A stretch of DNA of 6,024 nt from Kangiella sp. (GTDB lineage: Bacteria; Pseudomonadota; Gammaproteobacteria; Enterobacterales; Kangiellaceae): assembly GCA_026195755.1 (NCBI GenBank), contig JAPHRL010000329.1, positions 1-6,024 on the forward strand, given 5' to 3'. Shown here piece after piece: positions 1 through 5,808 of the stretch; the stretch's first letter is position 1; every line of letters begins with the position of its first letter. A model generated the notes under the pieces. That model worked only from the letters and a program-made list of their open reading frames with translations. It searched no databases and was not told the DNA's origin. A program made the translations under genes and the position numbers.

Positions 1-927
1 ATCCTGACTATCGACGACAATTAATGAGGTAATACTACTTTCCTCCATTAAGTTTACTGCGTCTACCGCCAAAGTTTGGCTGGGAACCGTTTTGCATCCT
101 TTAGTCATGACATCTTTAATGGGTGCATCAATATCCACATCTCGCTCAAAAGCACGACGTAAATCACCATCTGTAAAAATCCCCAATAAACTGCCGTTTT
201 GGTCAGTCACAGTTGTCATACCCATACGCTTATCTGTCATTTCGAACAATGCATTGCGAATGGAAATATCGGGCTTCACAGAAGGAAAGGACTTGCCGGT
301 GTGCATCAGGTCATCCACTTGCAAAATCAGGCGTTTCCCCAAGCTGCCGCCAGGATGTGACAAAGCAAAGTCATCTGGGGTGAAGCCTCTTGCTTCCAGC
401 AAGCTCACGGCAATCGCATCGCCAAGTGCTAGCACAGCGGTGGTGGAGGCGGTGGGCGCGAGATTATGCGGACAGGCTTCTTGTTCAACTTGAACTTTAA
501 TATGCAGGTCGCTGGCTTTGGCTAAACTTGAACCTTCATTACTGGTGATGGAAATTAATTCGATACCGCGGCGTTTGATCACAGGAAGCAGGGCTGTAAC
601 TTCATGAGTTTCACCAGAATTGGAGAGAGCAATAACCACATCCAGTTCGCCAATCATGCCCAAATCACCGTGGCTGGCTTCGGCGGGGTGAACAAAAAAT
701 GCCGGCGTACCTGTGCTCGCGAAGGTCGCAGCCATTTTGCCACCAATATGACCAGACTTACCCATGCCAATGACCACTACTTTGCCCTGACAGGCGAGCA
801 ATGTATTACAGACAGCAACAAAGGTTTGATCCAATTGTTGTTTGAGATTTGTGACAGCAAGGTTCTCGATATCAATCACGCGTTCTGCGCTTTTCAAAAG
901 TTGCTGTTCCAGATTTGAGTCACTCAT
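1..927 (-). CDS. kdsD: D-arabinose-5-phosphate isomerase KdsD (3' end cut by window edge)
   Basis: Cytoplasmic enzyme that interconverts D-ribulose 5-phosphate and D-arabinose 5-phosphate, the first step towards Kdo for LPS. The frame is open from the ATG at 927 to the left edge (309 codons). E. coli KdsD has 328 residues, so about 19 are missing, the end of the second CBS domain. Seen: an N-terminal SIS domain (about residues 35-185) with the GMGKSGHI motif at 54-61, HPAEASHGDL at 80-89 and SNSGET at 102-107. The four residues needed for catalysis in E. coli (Lys59, His88, Glu111, His193) correspond to K57, H86, E109 and H191. SHPGGSLGKR (190-199) leads into CBS domain 1 (about 203-268), with the FTDGDLRR signature, and a partial CBS domain 2 (from 270). 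It lies 51 nt downstream of the antiporter gene on the same strand, as in E. coli yrbG-kdsD; kdsC and lpt genes would be expected beyond the edge. Its Shine-Dalgarno is weak (GGTG), which suggests translation within a shared transcript. No frameshift is visible. Confidence 0.96.
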   Translation of the reverse strand, partial: MSDSNLEQQLLKSAERVIDIENLAVTNLKQQLDQTFVAVCNTLLACQGKVVVIGMGKSGHIGGKMAATFASTGTPAFFVHPAEASHGDLGMIGELDVVIALSNSGETHEVTALLPVIKRRGIELISITSNEGSSLAKASDLHIKVQVEQEACPHNLAPTASTTAVLALGDAIAVSLLEARGFTPDDFALSHPGGSLGKRLILQVDDLMHTGKSFPSVKPDISIRNALFEMTDKRMGMTTVTDQNGSLLGIFTDGDLRRAFERDVDIDAPIKDVMTKGCKTVPSQTLAVDAVNLMEESSITSLIVVDSQD

Positions 928-978
928 TGACGACACCGTTGGTGGTTCTATTATTTTTAACCATAAGGTCAACAGACC

Positions 979-1962
979 CTAGAAGACGCGAACTATATAA
1001 TACCCAATGAAGGCAGCAAGTAAAATAGCGCCTGCAAGACGGTTAATTTTACCTGGGCCACGAATACCGTATGCTAAGACTGCTAAAAGAACACATAATC
1101 CGAGCATGACGGGATAATCAATGGTTAGTATTTCTTTTTCAACCACTGGGGCGGCGATTAGCGCAGGAATGCCCAGCACCCCCAGCAGGTTAAAGATGTT
1201 AGAGCCAACCACGTTACCAATCGCAATTTCATGCTCATTTTTCATAACCGCCGAAATTGAGGCTGCCAGCTCTGGCAGGCTGGTGCCAAGCGCAACAATG
1301 GTCAGGCCAATTAAGGTTTCTGAAACCCCCATTTGCAACGCAAAGCCACTGGCACCAACAATCAGCAGTTTGGAGCTGACGACCAATAGAACTAACCCTA
1401 AGACTAGCCAGAAAATTGCTTTGGGGCTGGACATCGTTTCGGGTAATTCATCGACAATTTCTTCCAGCATACGATCATTGCTGGAGCGAGTTTTGATACC
1501 CATGCGCACCAGCCAGAAAAAGTAGATGACTAAAGTGCTTAACAGTATAACGCCTTCGACATGCGAAAGGCGTAAATCCCAGAAGAAATAGAGCACTGCA
1601 AAAGACACCACGAACAGGATCGGGATTTCACGTTTAATCATCCCCGAATTAATCAGCAAAGGCTTGACCAGTGCAGTAATTCCCAGCACTAGAGCGACAT
1701 TGGTGATATTCGAGCCAATGGCATTACCAATCGCTACCTCAGGACCACATTCATCAACACCGGGCGGGCAGGTTTTAAATGAGTCAATAATAGACACAAA
1801 GATTTCAGGAGCAGAAGAACCTATCGCGACAATGGTTAAACCAACAATCAGGCGAGACACCCCAAAATTTTGCGCGACTGCAGCTGCGCCGTCTGTAAAG
1901 CGATCCGCGCTCCAAACTAACAGAGTAATACCAACCAGGATATAGGCAATGTGTTCTATCAT
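979..1962 (-). CDS. yrbG: CaCA-family calcium/sodium antiporter (YrbG-like)
   Basis: Inner-membrane cation antiporter of 327 residues, the usual size for bacterial members (E. coli YrbG 325). The two inverted alpha repeats that define the family are plain: GLTIVAIGSSAPE (41-53) with GNAIGSNITN (79-88), and GLTIVALGTSLPE (219-231) with GNVVGSNIFN (249-258). Glutamates E53 and E231 and the GxxxGSN motifs are the expected ion ligands. About ten hydrophobic segments flank a hydrophilic, acidic central loop (about 157-180). An insert at about 62-74, between the first PE motif and GNAIGSN, carries Cys65 and Cys72 and is absent from E. coli YrbG. The ATG at 1962 has an AAGG Shine-Dalgarno five bases upstream. 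It is the first gene of a likely yrbG-kdsD transcript, with a TATAAT promoter about 45 bp upstream. The family predicts Na+/Ca2+ or H+/Ca2+ exchange; the true substrate cannot be read from sequence, and the E. coli protein has no settled role. Confidence 0.95.
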   Translation of the reverse strand: MIEHIAYILVGITLLVWSADRFTDGAAAVAQNFGVSRLIVGLTIVAIGSSAPEIFVSIIDSFKTCPPGVDECGPEVAIGNAIGSNITNVALVLGITALVKPLLINSGMIKREIPILFVVSFAVLYFFWDLRLSHVEGVILLSTLVIYFFWLVRMGIKTRSSNDRMLEEIVDELPETMSSPKAIFWLVLGLVLLVVSSKLLIVGASGFALQMGVSETLIGLTIVALGTSLPELAASISAVMKNEHEIAIGNVVGSNIFNLLGVLGIPALIAAPVVEKEILTIDYPVMLGLCVLLAVLAYGIRGPGKINRLAGAILLAAFIGYYIVRVF

Positions 1963-2006
1963 GGAAACCTTAGAGATGTTGAGTGTTCAGTAAATGGGCT
2001 TGGCCT

Positions 2007-2037
2007 ATTATAAAATAAGCGGGGCTTTGACTGACAA
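2007..2037 (-). promoter_or_regulatory. Candidate sigma-70 promoter for yrbG-kdsD
   Basis: On the minus strand a perfect TATAAT -10 box (2007-2012) follows TTGTCA (2032-2037) with a 19-bp spacer. The predicted start is near 2000, giving a leader of about 38 nt before the antiporter ATG. The -10 is consensus and the -35 matches 4 of 6, but the spacer is two bases longer than ideal. An imperfect dyad (GCTTTGA 2024-2030 / TCAAAGC 2050-2056) spans the -35 box and could be an operator; that is speculation. Confidence 0.5.
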
Positions 2038-2079
2038 ATTGAAATTGTTTCAAAGCATTGCCCTGGGTGACGTGTATTT

Positions 2080-2259
2080 ATGACAAATAAGCGCGCCATT
2101 GTACAGCTTACGGCATTTGATGTCATTCACAGGTGTTTATCAAAGGGATTTCGGGTAAAATCACGCCACTTTAGTGCCAAGTTTGCTAATAATTCATATT
2201 TTTGTGTCTATATTGATGCAGTTTTAGGCGTTATGATGCTTGGCCATAACTTCGATTAA
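2080..2259 (+). CDS. Doubtful 59-codon ORF upstream of ibaG
   Basis: An ATG at 2080 opens 59 codons ending in TAA at 2257-2259, 16 nt before ibaG on the same strand. GGGTGA (2065-2070), partly complementary to the 16S rRNA tail, lies nine bases upstream, a little far for a strong ribosome site. The product would be basic in its first half (IHRCLSKGFRVKSRH region) with no signal peptide, membrane helix or motif that I recognise. It does not resemble MlaB, the STAS protein usually found just upstream of ibaG. The frame is only open from 2071, the length is within what chance gives, and the ORF covers the stretch where the ibaG promoter is expected. More likely non-coding than coding; listed because it is the only same-strand ORF of this length that I found in the 313-bp gap. 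Confidence 0.18.
   Translation: MTNKRAIVQLTAFDVIHRCLSKGFRVKSRHFSAKFANNSYFCVYIDAVLGVMMLGHNFD
2183..2237 (+). promoter_or_regulatory. Weak promoter candidates for ibaG-murA
   Basis: Upstream of ibaG two -10-like boxes are visible: TATATT (2209-2214), with TTGCTA (2183-2188) 20 bp upstream as a poor -35, and TATGAT (2232-2237), without a clear -35. Either would give a leader of about 30-60 nt. The region is AT-rich, and a rightward promoter must lie here because the upstream gene runs the other way, but the exact site is not certain. Confidence 0.3.
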
Positions 2260-2275
2260 AGTAAGTAAATAACCG

Positions 2276-2521
2276 ATGATAGAACAGATTAAGTCCCTGA
2301 TTGAAAAAGAAATTGAGTGCGAAGAGTTGCGGGTTGATGGCGATGGTAGTCATTTTCAGGTAATTATCGTCAGTAAAGCCTTTGAAGGTTTGCGTAGTGT
2401 AAAGAAACAGCAGATGGTTTATGCCACTGTGAACGAGCATATTGCCAGTGGTGATATCCATGCTTTGACTATTAAGGCTTATACGCCTGACGAGTGGTCA
2501 AAAGCTAAGCACTTTCTATAA
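2276..2521 (+). CDS. ibaG: BolA-family protein IbaG
   Basis: Small cytoplasmic protein of 81 residues, close to E. coli IbaG (about 84). The BolA fold is recognisable from DGDGSHFQV (21-29), FEGLRSVKKQQMVY (36-49) and IHALTIKAYTPDEW (61-74), all nearly identical in spacing to IbaG. H62 is the invariant BolA histidine and H26 lies in the variable [H/C] loop, so this is a BolA_H-like protein. Such proteins pair with monothiol glutaredoxins and bind or pass on [2Fe-2S] clusters. In Vibrio cholerae, IbaG loss disturbs cell shape and envelope, which fits its constant position before murA. The ATG at 2276 is the first start after an in-frame TAA at 2270-2272; the ribosome site is weak and A-rich (AAAGTAAG). 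murA follows after 17 nt, so the two are almost surely one transcript. mlaFEDCB, which precedes it in E. coli, is missing. Confidence 0.94.
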   Translation: MIEQIKSLIEKEIECEELRVDGDGSHFQVIIVSKAFEGLRSVKKQQMVYATVNEHIASGDIHALTIKAYTPDEWSKAKHFL

Positions 2522-2538
2522 GTATTGAGTCTTTAACG

Positions 2539-3798
2539 ATGGATAAATTATTAATTAAAGATGCCGGCCCGCTGGACGGTGCTATTAAAATCTCAGGCGC
2601 TAAAAATGCTGCTTTGCCGATTTTGATGGGTGCCTTGTTGGTGGATGGCATTACAACAATTGGCAATTTGCCGCATTTAAATGATGTCACCACGACCTTA
2701 GAGTTAATGGGGCGCTTAGGTGCTAAATTAACCATTGACGACAAATTCAATGTCGAAATTGATAGTCGCGATATTCACAGCCATGAAGCTCCGTATGAGT
2801 TAGTTAAGACCATGCGAGCTTCGATTCTGGTGTTGGGGCCTTTGCTTGCGCGCTTTGGCGAAGCAGTGGTGTCGCTACCGGGTGGTTGTGCGATTGGTTC
2901 TCGTCCTGTGAATCTGCATATTGATGGCATGCGCGAAATGGGGGCGGATATTGAGGTTGAGGCGGGTTACGTTCACGCCAAATCGGATGGTCGCTTGAAG
3001 GGCGCTAAAATTGTTATGGAAATGGTCAGTGTTGGTGCAACTGAGAACCTGATTATGGCGGCGGCGCTGGCGGATGGTACTTCGGTGATTGAAAATGCGG
3101 CGCGCGAACCTGAAGTCGTTGATCTTGCTAACTTTTTGAATAGCATGGGCGCTAAGATCAGTGGTGCTGGTACTTCGGTAATTACCATTGAAGGTGTGGA
3201 GCGTATGCACGGTGGTCATCACGATGTGTTACCTGATCGTATTGAAACTGGTACCTATTTAGTTGCTGCAGCGATGACCCGTGGTCGTATTCGTTGTCGC
3301 AATACTGATCCAGATATTCTTGATGCAGTACTGGTTAAGCTTAAAGAGGCGGGTGCTGAAGTGACCGCTGGGGAAGACTGGATTGAGCTTGATATGAAGG
3401 GCAGGCGTCCGAAGGCTGTGAATATCAAAACGGCTCCATACCCAGGGTTTCCTACAGACATGCAGGCGCAGTTTTGTGCCATGAATGCGGTTGCAGAAGG
3501 AACTGGCACTATTACTGAAACGATTTTCGAAAATCGCTTTATGCATGTACTTGAAATGCAGCGTATGGGTGCGGATATCGCAATAGAAGGCAATACAGCC
3601 ATTTGTCGTGGTGTTGAGCAATTGTCTGGAGCCCAGGTTATGGCGACAGATTTACGCGCGTCAGCCAGCTTGGTTTTGGCAGGACTGTGTGCAGATGGAG
3701 AAACTTTAGTGGATAGGATTTATCACATTGATCGTGGTTATGAGACCATTGAAGAAAAGCTGCAAAATCTGGGTGCGTCGATTAAGCGAATAGCTTAG
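2539..3798 (+). CDS. murA: UDP-N-acetylglucosamine 1-carboxyvinyltransferase MurA
   Basis: Cytoplasmic enzyme that transfers enolpyruvate from PEP to UDP-GlcNAc, the committed step of peptidoglycan synthesis and the target of fosfomycin. The 419 residues match the E. coli length exactly. It has the two-domain EPSP-synthase/MurA fold. Seen: SGAKNAALP (19-27) with K22 and N23, the active-site loop PGGCAIGSRPVNLH (114-127) with Cys117 equal to E. coli Cys115, YPGFPTDMQAQ with D307 equal to Asp305, and DLRASASLVLAGL with R373 equal to Arg371. The loop cysteine is present rather than aspartate, so the enzyme should be of the fosfomycin-sensitive type. It ends in RGYETIEEKL, as is usual for the family. 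It lies 17 nt after ibaG with little Shine-Dalgarno, consistent with coupling to ibaG. A strong hairpin terminator begins 18 nt after its stop. Nothing is truncated or unusual. Confidence 0.98.
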   Translation: MDKLLIKDAGPLDGAIKISGAKNAALPILMGALLVDGITTIGNLPHLNDVTTTLELMGRLGAKLTIDDKFNVEIDSRDIHSHEAPYELVKTMRASILVLGPLLARFGEAVVSLPGGCAIGSRPVNLHIDGMREMGADIEVEAGYVHAKSDGRLKGAKIVMEMVSVGATENLIMAAALADGTSVIENAAREPEVVDLANFLNSMGAKISGAGTSVITIEGVERMHGGHHDVLPDRIETGTYLVAAAMTRGRIRCRNTDPDILDAVLVKLKEAGAEVTAGEDWIELDMKGRRPKAVNIKTAPYPGFPTDMQAQFCAMNAVAEGTGTITETIFENRFMHVLEMQRMGADIAIEGNTAICRGVEQLSGAQVMATDLRASASLVLAGLCADGETLVDRIYHIDRGYETIEEKLQNLGASIKRIA

Positions 3799-3816
3799 TG
3801 CTTGTTGCCACCTCAT

Positions 3817-3855
3817 AGATAAGAAAAAAGGGCTTGAAGCCCTTTTTTCTTATCT
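3817..3855. terminator. Bidirectional intrinsic terminator between murA and degS
   Basis: A perfect 17-bp stem (3817-3833 pairing with 3839-3855) closes a five-base TTGAA loop. The loop-proximal part is GGGC/GCCC, flanked by an A-run on one side and a T-run on the other, so each strand reads as GC hairpin plus U-tract. It lies 18 nt after the murA stop and 22 nt after the degS stop, between convergent genes, and should terminate both. Confidence 0.93.
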
Positions 3856-3860
3856 TGCTG

Positions 3861-3885
3861 ATTTAATCCCAGCTCATTTAATCCC
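3861..3885 (-). repeat. Short tandem duplication over the degS stop codon
   Basis: ATTTAATCCC occurs at 3861-3870 and again at 3876-3885, a 15-bp period. Read on the coding strand, the end of degS (GG GAT TAA) is repeated in frame after four intervening codons, giving a second in-phase TAA at 3863-3865. It may be a small slippage duplication, leaving a backup stop just before the terminator. Confidence 0.6.
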
Positions 3886-5044
3886 GATAGCCTAGCACAA
3901 CATTGGTTTCTGCTTTTTCCCCTTCTCGATAATACTCAAGAGATATTTCTGCTTTGGGGGCGAGGTTCCAGATCGCAGCCATCAAGTCTACCGAGCTATT
4001 AATGGGTTGGCCATTAACCTGGGTAATGATGTCCAATGGTTGCAAGCCTGCTTTATCTGCTGGGCCATTGCCATTAATGGCTGTGATCACTATACCCTGT
4101 CCGTAAGGCAGCTGTTCAATATGAGATGCCAAGGCTTGTTGTTGCTGTGGCGATAACTCCATTTCCTGAATAATCGAGCGGAAGTTGATGGTCATATCAC
4201 CATTTAAGCCCAGCCAACCACGCTGAACTTCTCCATGAGTTAATAACTCTTGTACTACGTGCTCAACATCAGCAGCTACAATTGCAAAGTTCTGGTAAGT
4301 TTTTTCACCAGACTCATCGCGTGAGCTTAATGCTGTTATCCCCACTAGTTCTCCTTGGCTGTTAATCAGTGCGCCCCCCGAATTGCCAGAACGTAGCGCT
4401 GCGTCGGTTTGGATGTAATGAGAAACTCGAGAGAAAAATTTGGCACTAATAATACCTTGCGTGACCGTTTGTTCGAAAGCCATATAGGGCGTACCAATCG
4501 CAAATACGACATCACCCACACGACTGTGATCTTCAGAGCTTAGTGGTAAAATGTCGCTAGGTTTATGGTCAACTTTTATTAGTGCTAAATCCGAGTCTTT
4601 ATCTAAGCCAACAAGTTGCGCAGAGAGCTTTTTCCCATCTAAAATTTCAACAATGATGGACTCAGCTTTATCCACAACATGGGCGTTGGTGACGATGTGC
4701 CCCTGTTTATCAATAAAGACCCCAGAACCATTATTTAAGAAGGCGCAGGCATTAGTTCCAGCTGGAACGCTACGCAAATTAGAGTGGCAGCCAGGATCGT
4801 TGAGAGGGAGCAGCTTTGAACGAGCCTGGATACTGACAACTGCTGGGCGTGCTTTTTCCAGCATGTCAGCAAAACCTGAGAAAGGCGCTACTTTTGGGAA
4901 CGTTGCAGGATAAGTTTGAACTGGTTGCTCGCTTGGATTACTAATAGAGAAGCGCCCTGGCATAAACACAATAAAGAGAGCCGCAATGCCTAAGCCGACC
5001 AGCAGATATTTTATGATGTGACCTATAAAGGTAAGAAGTTGCAT
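3878..5044 (-). CDS. degS: DegS/AlgW-type membrane-anchored periplasmic serine protease (HtrA family)
   Basis: Expected to sit in the inner membrane with its protease facing the periplasm and, like DegS/AlgW, to start RseA/MucA cleavage and sigma-E release when misfolded outer-membrane proteins bind its PDZ domain. Length is 388 residues (DegS 355, AlgW 389). Seen: an uncleaved N-terminal anchor (about 10-28), then a trypsin-like domain with the triad H122 (TNAHVV), D152 (DSDLALIKV) and S222 (GNSGGAL), and one PDZ domain (about 276-386) with RGWLGL, GIVITAINGNGPADKAGL and DIITQVNGQPI. A single PDZ plus anchor points to DegS rather than DegP/DegQ. I start it at the ATG at 5044, with GAGG six bases before it; the same frame stays open 110 codons further up, but that stretch overlaps zapG and has no family similarity. 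Odd points: an enlarged LA loop with Cys86 and Cys100, a shorter loop before the active serine, NFAIV in place of the usual NFAIP, and a longer, glutamine-rich insert (about 281-316) early in the PDZ domain. It follows zapG by 37 nt, and degQ is absent. Confidence 0.93.
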   Translation of the reverse strand: MQLLTFIGHIIKYLLVGLGIAALFIVFMPGRFSISNPSEQPVQTYPATFPKVAPFSGFADMLEKARPAVVSIQARSKLLPLNDPGCHSNLRSVPAGTNACAFLNNGSGVFIDKQGHIVTNAHVVDKAESIIVEILDGKKLSAQLVGLDKDSDLALIKVDHKPSDILPLSSEDHSRVGDVVFAIGTPYMAFEQTVTQGIISAKFFSRVSHYIQTDAALRSGNSGGALINSQGELVGITALSSRDESGEKTYQNFAIVAADVEHVVQELLTHGEVQRGWLGLNGDMTINFRSIIQEMELSPQQQQALASHIEQLPYGQGIVITAINGNGPADKAGLQPLDIITQVNGQPINSSVDLMAAIWNLAPKAEISLEYYREGEKAETNVVLGYRD

Positions 5045-5081
5045 AGAGATCCTCAAAGTTTCTCGATAGTCCAAGTATGAT

Positions 5082-5702
5082 TCAATCTTGTTTAGTAGAC
5101 TGTTTGTTGGTGTTTTTGTTCGATGACTTATGTTTCGCTGGCTTCTCATCGGTAACGACATCGACACTTTCAGATTCTGTACTGGCGGTGGATTTTTGTG
5201 ATACGCCTTCTTTAAAGGTGTCAGCAGGTTGGTCATCCTGTTCAGCTTGAGCCGATGATTGCTTAGGATGATATTCATCGTCCATATCATCATCGGCATA
5301 GTCTCTGGGTTGTTGTGGGCCGGAGCCATAGTCAGATATTTCTCTGGCTTCGCTATCAATAACGCTGTCGTCAAATTCTTTGCCGATACTACCGCTTAGC
5401 CCGGGTAACCCCGAGGTATTGCTGCTGAGCTTTAAATCAAACTTGCGGTTACTGAGTTTACTTGAGCTGGTGGCCAGGTGTTGATAAAGCGCCTTGTATT
5501 CTTCGGTTACGTTGCTGAATAGGCGAGCGGTTTCATCAAAATGGTTATTCACGTCAGCTTTTAGGGTGCTAAGTTCATCATCCTTGGCTTTTAACTCTTC
5601 TGATAATGCTTTGCTATGTTGTGACTTGCCATGCCACCGGCCAAAAAAGAATGCCGACACGCCAATAATAAGAAGTAAGAATATAACTAATGGACTGGAC
5701 AT
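5082..5702 (-). CDS. zapG: ZapG / YhcB (DUF1043) inner-membrane coiled-coil protein
   Basis: Inner-membrane protein linked in E. coli to the divisome, the elongasome and envelope integrity; its biochemical activity is not settled. Seen: a single N-terminal membrane helix (about 4-20), a predicted coiled coil (about 27-80) with family motifs HFDETARLF (54-62) and YKALYQHLATSS (69-80), and the short conserved PRDYA motif (132-136). At 206 residues it is much longer than E. coli YhcB (132). The extra length is mainly a polar, low-complexity tail (about 137-206), first acidic (DDDMDDE at 137-143), then rich in S, T, K and Q, and very probably disordered. The ATG at 5702 is preceded by GAGGAA with a long 9-11 base spacer; no better start exists. 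It lies 37 nt upstream of degS on the same strand. In E. coli the order is zapG-degQ-degS, so the neighbourhood supports both calls. Confidence 0.9.
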   Translation of the reverse strand: MSSPLVIFLLLIIGVSAFFFGRWHGKSQHSKALSEELKAKDDELSTLKADVNNHFDETARLFSNVTEEYKALYQHLATSSSKLSNRKFDLKLSSNTSGLPGLSGSIGKEFDDSVIDSEAREISDYGSGPQQPRDYADDDMDDEYHPKQSSAQAEQDDQPADTFKEGVSQKSTASTESESVDVVTDEKPAKHKSSNKNTNKQSTKQD

Positions 5703-5745
5703 AAATGTATGTTCCTCAATCTGCCAATGTCGTCTAGGCTAAAAA

Positions 5746-5775
5746 TTGCCTGAATCCCTGATTTGATCTTATGAT
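5746..5775 (+). promoter_or_regulatory. Candidate sigma-70 promoter for the DUF2238 gene
   Basis: TTGCCT (5746-5751) and TATGAT (5770-5775) are separated by 18 bp, with the expected start near 5782, about 27 nt before the ATG. The -10 matches 5 of 6 and the -35 matches 4 of 6. The same TATGAT lies within a possible leftward -10 region, so the two divergent promoters may overlap. Confidence 0.45.
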
Positions 5776-5799
5776 ACACAATAATAAGGCGAAAGTTCG
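5770..5799 (-). promoter_or_regulatory. Possible sigma-E-like promoter for zapG-degS
   Basis: On the minus strand CGAACTT (5793-5799) matches 6 of 7 bases of the sigma-E -35 consensus GGAACTT. Downstream lie TATCA (5772-5776, 16-bp spacer) and TCATA (5770-5774, 18-bp spacer), neither a good match to the TCTGA/TCAAA -10. It is the best leftward candidate seen in the gap before zapG, but the -10 half is weak. Confidence 0.25.
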
Positions 5800-5808
5800 A
5801 GTGGATTA

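Noticed and set aside
92..918. Rightward open frames across kdsD
   Set aside because: They lie antisense to a full KdsD frame with all catalytic residues and have no recognisable product.
965..980. Small hairpin at the end of the antiporter gene
   Set aside because: Six-base stem with a wobble pair, loop of four, and no T-run in the reading direction; not a convincing terminator, and kdsD follows closely.
1121..1945. Rightward open frames across the antiporter gene
   Set aside because: Antisense to a clear CaCA protein; composition is that of a reverse-strand shadow.
1994..2083. Rightward 29-codon ORF in the divergent region
   Set aside because: No ribosome site, overlaps the leftward promoter, and too short to distinguish from chance.
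2231..2461. Leftward 76-codon frame across ibaG
   Set aside because: Antisense to IbaG, no ribosome site, no family resemblance.
2505..3621. Leftward open frames inside murA
   Set aside because: Antisense shadows of a complete MurA; overlapping each other and without motifs.
4551..4913. Rightward 120-codon frame across the DegS-like gene
   Set aside because: Antisense to conserved protease motifs around His122 and Asp152.
5045..5374. Longer degS frame with 110 extra N-terminal codons
   Set aside because: It overlaps zapG on the same strand in another frame, contains no family motif, and would bury the membrane anchor. The ATG at 5044 has a good GAGG site and gives an AlgW-like length.
5494..5742. 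Rightward 82-codon frame across zapG
   Set aside because: Antisense to the ZapG membrane helix and coiled coil; no supporting signal.
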